Positions 9,106-16,991 of a stretch of DNA of 45,421 nt are shown piece by piece (position 1 is the stretch's first letter; every line of letters begins with the position of its first letter). The notes under the pieces were generated by a model that saw only the letters and a program-made list of their open reading frames with translations, made no database searches and was not told the origin of the DNA. Origin of the DNA: a bacterium (GTDB lineage Bacteria > Bdellovibrionota_C > UBA2361 > RFPC01); NCBI GenBank assembly GCA_009926305.1, contig RFPC01000011.1, forward strand, positions 1 through 45,421, given 5' to 3'. The translations under genes and the position numbers were made by a program.

Positions 9106-10091
9106 AAACAGCACTCTCCGCTGCATATCGACGAGTTACAAGTCTTCGGAATACTTTGTATGACAAGGGTATCTGGAGAACTACATCAACGAGCCTTCCT
9201 ACCATCTGCATAGGAAATATTACGGTAGGTGGAAGTGGAAAAACACCAATAGTTCAGAAAACAGTGCAGATGTTATCTGCGCAAAACCGACACCCAGTTA
9301 TATTAATGAGGGGATATGGGGGCAGTATTCGAGGACCAATACAGGTCTCTCAGTTCCATGACGCATCGGAAGTTGGTGATGAGGCAAAGCTTCATGCGGC
9401 TGCTTCTGAAGTTCCAGTTGTTGTTGCGCGAGACAGAGTTAGTGGTGCGCAGTTTATCGAAAGCGAACAAATCGGCGATATCATTATACTTGATGATGGG
9501 CTCCAACATAGGCGCCTAGCTCGAGATTTGAACGTTATCACTATTGACGTGGCTTCTGAAGGGGTGGCCTCTGATGTTATTTTAGATCGCGTGCTTCCTC
9601 TCGGATTGCTGAGGGAGGCTCGACAGGAGGGTTTGCGCAGGGGGCAAATTTTTGTGCTCAATTCGCGAGGTCCTCGAGTTACGAAGTGCCAGTTGGACGC
9701 TCTGCGAGCCATTCTTCCGGCACATGTTCCCACGATTGAGGCGTGGATGACGGTAGAGAGGGTTGTTCGAGGAGAGAGAGAATTACAGCCGCCGCAAAAG
9801 ATTGTAGCAGTAAGTGGAATCGCTAGGCCTTTCGGATTTTATGCTCTACTTGAAGAGATGGGCTTTGAAATTATCGCAAAGCATGCTTTTGAAGATCATG
9901 CATCCTTTGATCTTGATGTAGTCACAAAATTACGTCGCACCTATCCAGAGAGTGCTTTTGTCTGTACCTCAAAGGATCTTGCAAGAATGGCTGATGATGA
10001 GGCGAGCAGATGGTGGGTGCCAGAGGTTCAAGTAGAATTTAGTGAACCAGAGGTTTTTAGAAAGTCAATCTTCAGCGTGATATCGTCATAA
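9102..10091 (+). CDS. lpxK: Tetraacyldisaccharide 4'-kinase
   Basis: 329 residues, typical for LpxK, which phosphorylates the 4' position of the lipid A disaccharide at the cytosolic face of the inner membrane. The P-loop-like motif is in NITVGGSGKTP (residues about 36-47), and the LpxK signature ILDDGLQHRRL follows near residue 130. Later landmarks are the LPLGLLRE stretch and the SGIARP motif. The N-terminus lacks an obvious long membrane helix, but a short amphipathic stretch is present as usual. It is coupled to waaA through an ATGA overlap and closes the lipid A operon. The next gene is convergent after 25 bases with no visible terminator. Confidence 0.95.
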   Translation: MKTALSAAYRRVTSLRNTLYDKGIWRTTSTSLPTICIGNITVGGSGKTPIVQKTVQMLSAQNRHPVILMRGYGGSIRGPIQVSQFHDASEVGDEAKLHAAASEVPVVVARDRVSGAQFIESEQIGDIIILDDGLQHRRLARDLNVITIDVASEGVASDVILDRVLPLGLLREARQEGLRRGQIFVLNSRGPRVTKCQLDALRAILPAHVPTIEAWMTVERVVRGERELQPPQKIVAVSGIARPFGFYALLEEMGFEIIAKHAFEDHASFDLDVVTKLRRTYPESAFVCTSKDLARMADDEASRWWVPEVQVEFSEPEVFRKSIFSVISS

Positions 10092-10116
10092 TCGCAAGTT
10101 GCTTCTAGGGGTGATC

Positions 10117-11388
10117 TTATCGTACACGGCCAAGTTTACTCTTTGCCTCAGCTGGCAAGGCTATCCATTCTCTGACAGGGGCATCTGTCTCAGCGACTAG
10201 CTGTTCAAATAGAGGCTCAGCACTTCCAAGGGACATAAGCTTGCCATCATCTTGTTGTACTTTTAGAGAGTGTTTGGAATCACTGCGATGCATATGGCTG
10301 AGACGAAAGTTGTGGAGATAGTACTTGGGGTCATAGCCAGAATTTTGTACCGCCTCAGTTGCCTTTTTTAGGAGTTCATCTTTATCCTCTTCAGGAAGAA
10401 TTCTTACTGTTTTTAGCAGCCTTCTATTGAGAAGCCTCCGAGCAAGATCTGCTAAAATCGTATCGCTTGATTTCTGCCATTGTAGTAAGTGATAGCGCCA
10501 CCAGCCCTCTCGCATCTGAAAGATTGTTGGCAAAGAAAGTTCTAAGGGATCCTTTGCAGAGAGGACCTCTTGCATTACTTGATCCGCAAAATAGGAGGAT
10601 TCAGAAATCGCCCTTAGGCGCATTGCGATAGCAACATTGAGCATATCAGCCGCCATTAACGTTCTATGTTGATAGATTTGTCGATACATCGCATGTCGAG
10701 AAAGACTGAAATGCATAAGGGCATCCAGGCGATTTTCTTTAATAGTGAGTCTCCCATCTGTAGAAATATGAAGAGAGCCAACTAGAGCAGGTATATTGTA
10801 TTGCCCGTAGCTCACCCCTGCCAGTACGCTGTCGACCACACACCAGTTGCCACGATCAACATTCCAAGCTCCTCCAGAGATAATTTCCCATGTCCATGAT
10901 GGAAGAACCGCGTCCTCTCGGAGAATTTGGGTGACAAGTCGGGGCAAATTTGGATCGCAATCCTCGAGAATTGCTCTTATCTCTTGGTCCTCTTGAATAA
11001 TGTTGCATCCGATCTCTTCGTGGGCATCATTGCCACTTGGAAACCAGGTCGTATAGGCAGTATGAGAGCCAGGTGCAATATGTCCGATATCGTGGAGAAG
11101 AGCAGCTACTTGAATCGCACTTCTGTATGGCTCGATTTGATGAGAATGATTTTCCTCGAGAGATTCGAGGAGTATTTTTGCCAAATACGCGACCCCAATG
11201 CTGTGCCCAAATCGCGAGTGTTCAGAAAACATATAGACAAGCCGGGTATTTGCCGTTTGACTTATGTCACGTAATCGCTGAAACCATTGGGTATCAATCA
11301 GCTTAAGAACAAGAGCATCGCTGGGTATTTTACGGGAAAAAGAGACGATCGGCTGTGCGACATCGGCAAAACTGACAATATCTGACAT
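10117..11388 (-). CDS. HD-domain phosphohydrolase, Dgt/YdhJ-like
   Basis: 423 residues. The metal-binding HD motif is clear: H in HSRFGHSIGV (about residues 58-67), then AALLHDIGHIAPGSH with the HD pair, and a third segment around DAHEEIGCNII. This order (HSRFxHSxGV ... LLHDIGH) is that of the dNTPase-like HD proteins related to Dgt and SAMHD1. Relatives cleave deoxynucleoside triphosphates or other phosphoesters; the actual substrate here is not readable. It starts 15 bases after the stop of the RibBA-like pseudoenzyme gene and is surely cotranscribed. A short GAGAAAG ribosome site precedes the ATG. Confidence 0.85.
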   Translation of the reverse strand: MSDIVSFADVAQPIVSFSRKIPSDALVLKLIDTQWFQRLRDISQTANTRLVYMFSEHSRFGHSIGVAYLAKILLESLEENHSHQIEPYRSAIQVAALLHDIGHIAPGSHTAYTTWFPSGNDAHEEIGCNIIQEDQEIRAILEDCDPNLPRLVTQILREDAVLPSWTWEIISGGAWNVDRGNWCVVDSVLAGVSYGQYNIPALVGSLHISTDGRLTIKENRLDALMHFSLSRHAMYRQIYQHRTLMAADMLNVAIAMRLRAISESSYFADQVMQEVLSAKDPLELSLPTIFQMREGWWRYHLLQWQKSSDTILADLARRLLNRRLLKTVRILPEEDKDELLKKATEAVQNSGYDPKYYLHNFRLSHMHRSDSKHSLKVQQDDGKLMSLGSAEPLFEQLVAETDAPVREWIALPAEAKSKLGRVR

Positions 11389-11403
11389 ATGAACTTTCTC
11401 CTG

Positions 11404-12678
11404 TTAGATTTCTTCAGCTTGAGTTCTGACGAGTGGTTGTTGGCGAATAACCGTTAGCCCGTAACTTGCCAATCCAGCTTCAGGCGCTTCGCTGCTTGCC
11501 AGGAGGTCTATTTTTTTCACTCCTAAGTCACGAAGGATTTGGGCACCTAAGCCATATTCTTTCATTCTTGTACCCACAGGTCGTTTATGTCGATTTTCTT
11601 GCTTTAATGAGCGAGCCAGGGGCGTCTGTTCGGGTCTACGGAGGTAAATGAGTACGCCTACTTCTGCCTGACTAATGGCTTGCAATGCGACGTGAAGCGG
11701 AGTGTTCTCTCGTGCCGATGATGCTCCAAAAACATCTATAAATGTATCTTCTGGATGTACTCGAGTCAGCACAGGGACATCTTGTGTAATTTCGCCCTTC
11801 ACTAATGCAATATGATCTCCTTTATGGATTTCAGAGCGGTAGAGATAGGCTTTCATATCGTTCTCGTAGGAGGTTGGCAAATTAACTTCATTTATCCTAC
11901 GAATAAGCTGCTCATGCTTTAGCCGATGTTCTATAAGCCCACTGATCGTCACACACCCTATGCCATCGCTTGTAACAACGCTGTGCCAATCTTTCTGAGT
12001 CGCGTATTCACCTTGTTCGTTGAAGAATTCGAGGAAGCATGCGGCATCTCTGAAGCCAGAGAGTAGAGTCATATCCAGAGCTGCCTCGGCCAAAGCGCTT
12101 CTTACGAGACATCCTCCCTCGCGAGTCCTTATCGGAAAAATATGTCCGGGTTTAACGATTCCTCTTGGATTGGGCTCATTCATTCCCAATACTTTTATGG
12201 TCTCTGCCCGATCATGAGCACTAATTCCTGTAGAAACATTTTTTCTTGCTTCAACGGATACGAGTTCCCGGGGTGTGTTTGTGCGGGTATCTCGGGATTC
12301 GAATCTATTAAAACCCATCGGTTCGAGTTGAAAGGTTTCCGCACGTTTTGGGCTGAGTGCAACCTGAATCGTCGCGCCATTTGTTTTCTTGAGGCACGAG
12401 TTGACGAGCTCAGGAGTGGCGATCTCTGCTGGAAAAACTAAGGCGGAACGGTAGAAAATATCGGTATCATCGATCAGCAAAATTGGTTGTTGATCCTTAA
12501 AACTGGTTTGGATAATAGAAGTGAGATCCGCCCCAGACTCCGGTATCCCTTCCAAGAGGTTACCAGTGGTCTCGGTTGGTTGTGATGATGAAGTGTGCAG
12601 AGTGGAACGCATCTCATTTGGAGTAGTTGCGGGATGCTTTGCTTGAGCGGTTGATGGCGGATATTTTTCGTCTGTCAT
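11404..12678 (-). CDS. RibBA-like protein with both active sites lost (probable pseudoenzyme)
   Basis: 424 residues with RibB then RibA folds. RibBA enzymes make riboflavin precursors from ribulose 5-phosphate and GTP. The RibB half (about 60-255) aligns well, e.g. SVEARKNVSTGISAHDRAETI and KPGHIFPIR. But RENEGD is replaced by IFYRSA (74-79), and the metal-binding His of GHTEA is L196. In the RibA half (about 260-420), LPTSY and ALVKGEI are kept, while the three zinc cysteines fall on D311, A322 and E324. The RQEGR motif is RRPEQ (347-351), and the following loop is shortened. So neither reaction is expected. The first 55 residues are a low-complexity Thr/Ser/Pro extension. No ribosome site precedes the ATG and no FMN riboswitch is apparent upstream. 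The downstream partner is the HD hydrolase gene. A regulatory or nucleotide-sensing role is inference. Confidence 0.85.
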   Translation of the reverse strand: MTDEKYPPSTAQAKHPATTPNEMRSTLHTSSSQPTETTGNLLEGIPESGADLTSIIQTSFKDQQPILLIDDTDIFYRSALVFPAEIATPELVNSCLKKTNGATIQVALSPKRAETFQLEPMGFNRFESRDTRTNTPRELVSVEARKNVSTGISAHDRAETIKVLGMNEPNPRGIVKPGHIFPIRTREGGCLVRSALAEAALDMTLLSGFRDAACFLEFFNEQGEYATQKDWHSVVTSDGIGCVTISGLIEHRLKHEQLIRRINEVNLPTSYENDMKAYLYRSEIHKGDHIALVKGEITQDVPVLTRVHPEDTFIDVFGASSARENTPLHVALQAISQAEVGVLIYLRRPEQTPLARSLKQENRHKRPVGTRMKEYGLGAQILRDLGVKKIDLLASSEAPEAGLASYGLTVIRQQPLVRTQAEEI

Positions 12679-12704
12679 GCGAGAATCTATGATCGTCTTT
12701 ATGC

Positions 12705-12724
12705 ACTAAAAGACACTTTTTAGT
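12705..12724. promoter_or_regulatory. Inverted repeat upstream of the RibBA-like gene
   Basis: ACTAAAA (12705-12711) and TTTTAGT (12718-12724) are exact complements around a 6-base spacer, 27 bases upstream of the RibBA-like start. It could be an operator or a leader hairpin. No matching repeat was seen next to other genes. Confidence 0.3.
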
Positions 12725-12862
12725 CAGAAAAGGCAAACGCAAATCTATAGAAGTTATCTGTTTTTACTCCGATTGATTCGCTACGAGGTTTTCGTATAGC
12801 AAATTTTGGTTTAAGTATGGAGCCAAAGGTGTCGATGATACTATTAGTCGAGGAAAAAGGGT

Positions 12863-12878
12863 GCTCTCTTGGGAGAGC
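12863..12878. other. Short hairpin in the leader of the 157-residue gene
   Basis: GCTCTC (12863-12868) pairs with GAGAGC (12873-12878) around a TTGG loop, 54 bases before the ATG at 12933. There is no T-tract. It would be part of the mRNA leader; function is unknown. Confidence 0.3.
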
Positions 12879-12932
12879 TCAGTAGCAAGGTAAGATACGC
12901 CCCGTCGGTTTGCTAGTTGTTAGGATGGAGCT

Positions 12933-13406
12933 ATGGATACTGAGATTGTTCTGAATCAGACCTCAGCAGAAAGGGAAAAACCAAGTAAATTCAGTGAGCC
13001 AGAAAAGATGGTAATTCGTGCAAGGCGAACTGCTTTCGTTGCGCGATTTATTGTCCTACGAGAGTCCAAAAGAACTCGTGCACATCGTGTTATTGAACTT
13101 CTTGAATGGAATGATTTAACCGAAGTCGAGGCTCTTGCCGCTACCTTTAGGAAGGCTTTCGAGGAAAATGGGGATAATATGGTCCCAGTGGATAGAGATA
13201 TCCGACGGGCACTCGCTCATTCATCTCGTTCATTGAATCACTTTATTCGCGAGTACTGTACTCGGGCAACCAATAATTTTATAGATGCGCTCATCGACTA
13301 CGAGCGCTCCAACGCGCTACTATTCGGTGATGATGAGTCTCCTAAGCCTGGCGGATGGAGATTGCCTTCTGAATTGATGAAGCAAAGAGAGCAGGCAGCT
13401 CTGTAG
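12933..13406 (+). CDS. Hypothetical protein, helical and charged
   Basis: 157 residues, not recognised. No signal peptide or membrane segment; it looks cytosolic and mostly alpha-helical, with many Arg and Glu (for example VIRARRTAFVARFIV and the ESKRTRAHRVIELLEW stretch). A ribosome site AGGATGGAG lies just ahead of the ATG. It is monocistronic: divergent from the RibBA-like gene and convergent with the DUF5989 gene. Coding is supported by the ribosome site, normal composition and the lack of any competing frame. Confidence 0.65.
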   Translation: MDTEIVLNQTSAEREKPSKFSEPEKMVIRARRTAFVARFIVLRESKRTRAHRVIELLEWNDLTEVEALAATFRKAFEENGDNMVPVDRDIRRALAHSSRSLNHFIREYCTRATNNFIDALIDYERSNALLFGDDESPKPGGWRLPSELMKQREQAAL

Positions 13407-13547
13407 TTGGAGAAGAATCTCTGTCGCCGATACTGGCAACCCTATTCTGTCCTGACGGAACGCTAGTCTGCCTTGACGGGAGAAGAGTCATGCTTTGTAC
13501 AATGGGATCCTTCCATATGGTGGCACATCAGTGCGCGGGTCCCCCAC

Positions 13548-13581
13548 AGAGCGATCTAGAATAGAGAGCGATCTAGAATAG
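13548..13581. repeat. Two tandem copies of a 17-base unit
   Basis: AGAGCGATCTAGAATAG occurs at 13548-13564 and again, identically, at 13565-13581. The second copy runs into the last codons of the DUF5989 gene (stop at 13573-13575). It looks like a recent slippage duplication. Two copies only, so it is not an array. Confidence 0.8.
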
Positions 13582-13731
13582 AGCATAGATGAAAGGCGAG
13601 AGCGCACTGCCTTGTGTCATCACCAATAGTGTTCCCACGAGAAGAAAAACACTCACCATGGGGATTAGCCACCATGCTTTCTTTTCTATCAGAAGCTGAG
13701 CGAGTTGTTTTACCGTTCCACTTTTCGACAT
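13573..13731 (-). CDS. DUF5989 family single-pass membrane peptide
   Basis: 52 residues. The pattern is that of DUF5989 (SxtN-like) proteins: a short basic N-terminus, the KKAWWLIPM entry into one hydrophobic helix (about residues 18-38), and the C-terminal QGSALSPFIYALF. An upstream in-frame start would give 71 residues. The ATG at 13729-13731 is preferred, because AAGGAG at 13737-13742 sits five bases before it and the family begins here. Members usually sit beside carbamoyltransferase or membrane-acyltransferase-like genes of biosynthetic clusters; none is adjacent here. Function is unknown. Confidence 0.75.
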   Translation of the reverse strand: MSKSGTVKQLAQLLIEKKAWWLIPMVSVFLLVGTLLVMTQGSALSPFIYALF

Positions 13732-13742
13732 CTGGACTCCTT

Positions 13743-14084
13743 CCATACAGGAAACAAACAGGACAATAGCTTTTCCCCGATGGGGCAAGGGTAGCAGAAA
13801 CTACATCGAAACGCATCAGTATGACCCTGATTATAATCCTTCCGTTAAAGATTTTACTCTCTGATTTGATGAACTGATGCTGTTCCTGTCCTTCTGTGAG
13901 ATGAGTCTCATGCTCATGGTAAGCATTTGATTAAACGGGGCATGATGACTTATTCAAGGTCGTGTCGAGTGAAAGAGCTATCATGCTCTCGATCCACAAA
14001 TGCCAGATACATAACCGTATAGGGCAACACAGAAAGATAGCAACACAGAAAGATGATGTAATAAGGGCATGACGCAATAGAAAG
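13743..14084. other. Gene-poor intergenic stretch with short repeats
   Basis: No credible coding frame on either strand. It holds the upstream region of the DUF5989 gene, a small hairpin TGAGA/TCTCA at 13896-13909 with a TGAG loop, a 16-base tandem duplication (14024-14055) and, at its right end, the 3' region of the MerR-like gene. Nothing else recognisable. Confidence 0.5.
14024..14055. repeat. Two tandem copies of a 16-base unit
   Basis: GCAACACAGAAAGAT plus one further base is present at 14024-14039 and 14040-14055; the copies differ only in the last base. This is a second short duplication about 450 bases from the 17-base one, again outside a coding core. Confidence 0.75.
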
Positions 14085-14099
14085 GTGCTGGGATAGCAC
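14085..14099 (-). terminator. Possible weak terminator of the MerR-like gene
   Basis: GTGCT (14085-14089) and AGCAC (14095-14099) form a 5-bp stem with a 5-base loop, 11 bases past the stop of the leftward MerR-like gene. On that strand it is followed by CTTTCTATT, a poor U-tract. Suggestive only. Confidence 0.3.
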
Positions 14100-14110
14100 A
14101 AGGCTTCGAA

Positions 14111-14620
14111 TTAGGCAGCTACCTGGTTGGAGTCTTTAAACTCCTCTTGAATGATGCGTTCCACCTCTTCAATTAATGAACCGATAGCGTACGCCCACAC
14201 GTATTGACCGGCTTTTTTCCCTGTCAAAACCTCTGCAATTTGAGACTTGTCCTGAACTCTGTGTTTGATGAAGAGTTGTTTGCCATCGGTCAACAGAACC
14301 ATATCTGATGGATTCTTATGTAACTTCGGAATCCTTTTTCGGAGATAATCAATACCTCGACGGAAACGGTTTACAGGGAGCCCTTCTTTTTTCATCCGAA
14401 ACAGCCAGCAGAGAAGAATGAGGTCTGAATAAGAATATTTGTTTCTTCCGCGGTTGAGAGATTTGCCTGTGCACGGCACAAGATTTGTTCGAGAGTAATA
14501 GTTCAGAAGAGCGAGTCCAATCTTTTCTGTGCCCCCCGTTAGGCGCCGCAGAATAGCTTGCACCTCTTTCGCCGTAAATTCGCGAGAGACAAATTCTTTT
14601 GGAGTAATAACTTCAGACAT
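14111..14620 (-). CDS. MerR-like transcriptional regulator
   Basis: About 169 residues. The N-terminal half has a MerR-type winged helix-turn-helix layout: an activation segment starting FTAKEVQAILRRLTGG, the LLNYYSRTNLVPCTG strand-wing block (compare RYYERIGLLPP) and the YSYSDLILLCWLFRMKKEGLPV stretch. The C-terminal half has an unusual ligand/dimer region without the cysteines of metal-sensing members. A start at TTG 14662 would add 14 residues; I prefer the ATG at 14618-14620, though neither has a good ribosome site. It lies 134 bases downstream of the phosphodiester glycosidase-like gene, in the same direction. Targets are unknown. Confidence 0.7.
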   Translation of the reverse strand: MSEVITPKEFVSREFTAKEVQAILRRLTGGTEKIGLALLNYYSRTNLVPCTGKSLNRGRNKYSYSDLILLCWLFRMKKEGLPVNRFRRGIDYLRKRIPKLHKNPSDMVLLTDGKQLFIKHRVQDKSQIAEVLTGKKAGQYVWAYAIGSLIEEVERIIQEEFKDSNQVAA

Positions 14621-14754
14621 GTGCAGCAGATTAAAAATTGGTAGACGTTCTGTCAATTGCAATAGTCCAACACTGTAACAAAGTTCCTGCTCCTAAGCAT
14701 CCTAGAAACAAGGTTGATGAGAAGCTTTCTTCCATAGCTATTCGATAAACATGC

Positions 14755-15711
14755 CTAAGTACTTGGAAAGAGACAGAGAACTGTTGGAACCTCATCGCGT
14801 CCCATGGCGTGTACTCCCCTGAAGCCATCTTTTGCCCCCGGAAGATCACCCCGAACAAATAACTGAGTAGAGCCCCCACCATCAAAGTTTAAGGCTTCAC
14901 GACAACCGATCTGAGGGCTTGACAGGATTTCTCCAAGTTCTTTCAAGGTGGCACCTCTGAACGGGGATGAGGAGATAAAAAGAATGTATTCAGCGGGGGA
15001 CTTCAGGCAAATGCCACTTCTCCGCGATTCATTTATATCATCAAGCTTTTCCGCAATTTTACCATTGATAACGAGCCTCGGCCCGGACTGAATTGCTTCG
15101 AGTCCTATTCCTGTGTGAGTTTTGTCGCGTGGGACTATCTCAAGCCTTTCATGATAGGCTAAGAAGAGGCCGGTGAGTAACGTGCCACCCAGTTGCATCC
15201 TTTTATGCTCGATTCCTCGACTTACAACCAATCCAAGAGGGTCACCATTTTGATCAAAGAAGTGAGCGTTGATGCAGGCGGATGCGCCTGTCTGTTTACT
15301 GTACCACTCTATGTCACCTCTCTTTCGATGGAATGATGATGCTCGTACAACTTGGGGTCGAAAGTAATCAAGGGAGCTCTTCAAGAGCATTATATCTCCG
15401 GGTAAGAACCCCGTTGAGAGTTCGATATCCATGATCTGAAGCCCTTTAGCGATATCTTTCCATTCCGTTTGGGAAAGGTCTTTGAGCGATTCTTGTTGTG
15501 ATAGAATAGAGGAGGCAGGATTTGGTCGTCCTTTTTGCGGTATCACGGCATCATTTTGCGCAAAGCAGCTCCCCGTGGGAAAGACCGTAGAAGAAAACAA
15601 GGAAAGTGAAATTATCGTGAAGAGGCGTATGACACTACATGCTAGGCATCTGACCAACAGGAATAGAACGGCGATAGTCGCTGACCAGAGATATTCCATA
15701 ACAACATCCAT
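14755..15711 (-). CDS. Phosphodiester glycosidase-like (NAGPA family) exported protein
   Basis: 318 residues. Residues about 1-51 contain a hydrophobic anchor or unusually long signal region ending in FPTGSCFAQ. The mature part matches the NAGPA/phosphodiester glycosidase domain: a secreted beta-rich core, SGPRLVINGK, and the conserved LNFDGGGSTQLFVRG block near the C-terminus. Relatives remove GlcNAc from phosphodiester-linked glycans, or act on spore and envelope glycans in bacteria; the substrate here is unknown. No ribosome site precedes the ATG at 15711. A strong intrinsic terminator (15740-15771) lies only 28 bases upstream of the start, so the gene may be expressed by regulated read-through. 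Confidence 0.78.
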   Translation of the reverse strand: MDVVMEYLWSATIAVLFLLVRCLACSVIRLFTIISLSLFSSTVFPTGSCFAQNDAVIPQKGRPNPASSILSQQESLKDLSQTEWKDIAKGLQIMDIELSTGFLPGDIMLLKSSLDYFRPQVVRASSFHRKRGDIEWYSKQTGASACINAHFFDQNGDPLGLVVSRGIEHKRMQLGGTLLTGLFLAYHERLEIVPRDKTHTGIGLEAIQSGPRLVINGKIAEKLDDINESRRSGICLKSPAEYILFISSSPFRGATLKELGEILSSPQIGCREALNFDGGGSTQLFVRGDLPGAKDGFRGVHAMGRDEVPTVLCLFPST

Positions 15712-15739
15712 GGGGTAGAGGCTATCGTCTTATGGAGAT

Positions 15740-15771
15740 AAAAAAAAGCCGGTTGGGGGGCCAACCGGCTT
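15740..15771 (-). terminator. Strong intrinsic terminator, reads leftward
   Basis: An 11-bp perfect stem (15746-15756 with 15761-15771, core GCCGGTTGG/CCAACCGGC) with a GGGG loop, flanked at 15740-15747 by eight A, i.e. eight U on the minus-strand RNA. It therefore stops leftward transcripts. The only leftward gene nearby is the glycosidase-like gene that starts 28 bases further on, so the terminator ends either a separate small RNA or that gene's leader. Confidence 0.85.
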
Positions 15772-15783
15772 GGATATCAAATC

Positions 15784-15910
15784 TGCAGCCTCGCATTTCT
15801 GCATGCATTCTGCTTGAATTTGACTGTAGACGAAAACACATAATGCCTTTCAGGCGAAGAGTGTGTGTGCGTGTGGTCAAGGAGACCTGAAAAGCGTATT
15901 CATGCCTACA
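15784..15910 (-). ncRNA. Candidate structured RNA or attenuator leader
   Basis: In the 486-base gap between 15711 and 16198 no protein frame is credible. On the minus strand two helices nest inside each other: 15904-15910 with 15825-15831 (7 bp, one G-U) and 15886-15895 with 15845-15854 (10 bp, one G-U), separated by a bubble and capped by a 31-base loop. A small hairpin (15784-15788 with 15799-15803) follows, then the strong terminator at 15740-15771. A long stem with a central bubble recalls 6S RNA, but I cannot match conserved 6S positions. A cis-acting leader of the glycosidase-like gene is the alternative. The 5' end and promoter are not identified; 15911-16197 shows no other feature. 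Confidence 0.35.
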
Positions 15911-16197
15911 CTCGGTTCCTCTTCATGATTTGTGCCAACATCTTCTCCTACTCTGGGGATGTCGTACGCCCCCTCCGTTAAAACGCAGGTCTATTTTATC
16001 TCCTCTGTCGGCAAAAATGATTCTGAGTGGCAAAATCTACCGCCCCGTTGTTGGGGTGTCCTGCGTGTTACGGGTGAGTCTTGCCGTTCGTTTTAAGTGG
16101 TAATTTCCTCCTATTTTCTTTATTGCTTGACTCTTGAGCATCAACGATTAAGCTCCAACCCCTAATGTTCCCGTCCTTTTAGAGAGCAAGTATCTAT

Positions 16198-16899
16198 ATG
16201 AGTAGTGACACCCTGAGGAGTCGTCTTTCCCATTTACTAACGAAAAGTCGTAAGGCTGCTTATCTTTATCAACACACGGCACAAGAGACGCAGAAGGGAT
16301 TGGAGAAAGAGCAGGATCAACGCAGATCGGGTAGGAGCGGTGGGAAGAAGCTCCAGGGTTTTGCAGGGCAGAAACCAGCTAATGAAAAAAAATACTCAAA
16401 TTTACAAGTGCTGGTATGGCAACATGTCAATGAAAGCCTCTCAGCATCGCTTCGGAAGTTGCTCCAGACATACTCCCAACGAGAGCTATCTCATCAGGCA
16501 CTCAAGCTGCGTGACTCCCTGTATGATGCGTGGAGACGGGTAGAGGGAGAGCTTCATCAAGAGAGAGAAGCTTTGCGCATGGCAGTGGCTGAAGAGCACT
16601 ATGTACGCAGTACGATTTTGGCTGAAAAGCTTATTGTATTAAAGGCACGGGTTCAGGCCACTAAGGCGGCTTTCAGTGAGTATGAAGCTGTGGTCGTGGA
16701 TTTGACCCGTAGTGATGGGGCCTCTCAGGGCTCGCTAGGATTCAGGCCGGAGTTAACGGGTTTGAACTATCCAGAGTCTGGATCTCAGGATCAGCCGTTT
16801 CGCAACCTGAGCACATCAGAGGAATCAGATGAGTCGCAGACTGATCGCAATAGCAAAGTTCTTCCGTTCTCGGTGTTGAAGAGGCGTGGATTTCGATAG
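16198..16899 (+). CDS. Hypothetical coiled-coil protein
   Basis: 233 residues, unrecognised. No signal peptide or membrane helix. The first 55 residues are rich in Lys, Arg and Gln (KEQDQRRSGRSGGKK). Residues about 65-165 are a long run of heptad-like helix (LRKLLQTY, HQALKLRDSLYDAWRRVEGELHQ, LIVLKARVQATKAAF), so an elongated or oligomeric coiled coil is likely. The C-terminus is Ser/Asp-rich and ends basic. Ribosome site is poor (AGAGAG, about 11 bases upstream). It stands alone between the structured region and the convergent PRTase gene. Confidence 0.6.
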   Translation: MSSDTLRSRLSHLLTKSRKAAYLYQHTAQETQKGLEKEQDQRRSGRSGGKKLQGFAGQKPANEKKYSNLQVLVWQHVNESLSASLRKLLQTYSQRELSHQALKLRDSLYDAWRRVEGELHQEREALRMAVAEEHYVRSTILAEKLIVLKARVQATKAAFSEYEAVVVDLTRSDGASQGSLGFRPELTGLNYPESGSQDQPFRNLSTSEESDESQTDRNSKVLPFSVLKRRGFR

Positions 16900-16991
16900 T
16901 CATACTGCTAGAAGTCACTGAGAATTATTATTATGATGCTAGGGCGATAAGCGTCCCTTGAAGCCGTTTCTCAGCGTTCCTTTTGCTTGCT

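Noticed and set aside
12679-12932. FMN riboswitch ahead of the RibBA-like gene
   Set aside because: None of the conserved RFN element blocks could be found; only short hairpins are present.
13556-13816. Longer overlapping frame across the DUF5989 gene
   Set aside because: Composition is unlike a protein, no ribosome site, and the alternative frame matches a known family with a strong ribosome site.
13548-14055. Short tandem repeats as a CRISPR remnant
   Set aside because: Units are adjacent without spacers and occur only twice.
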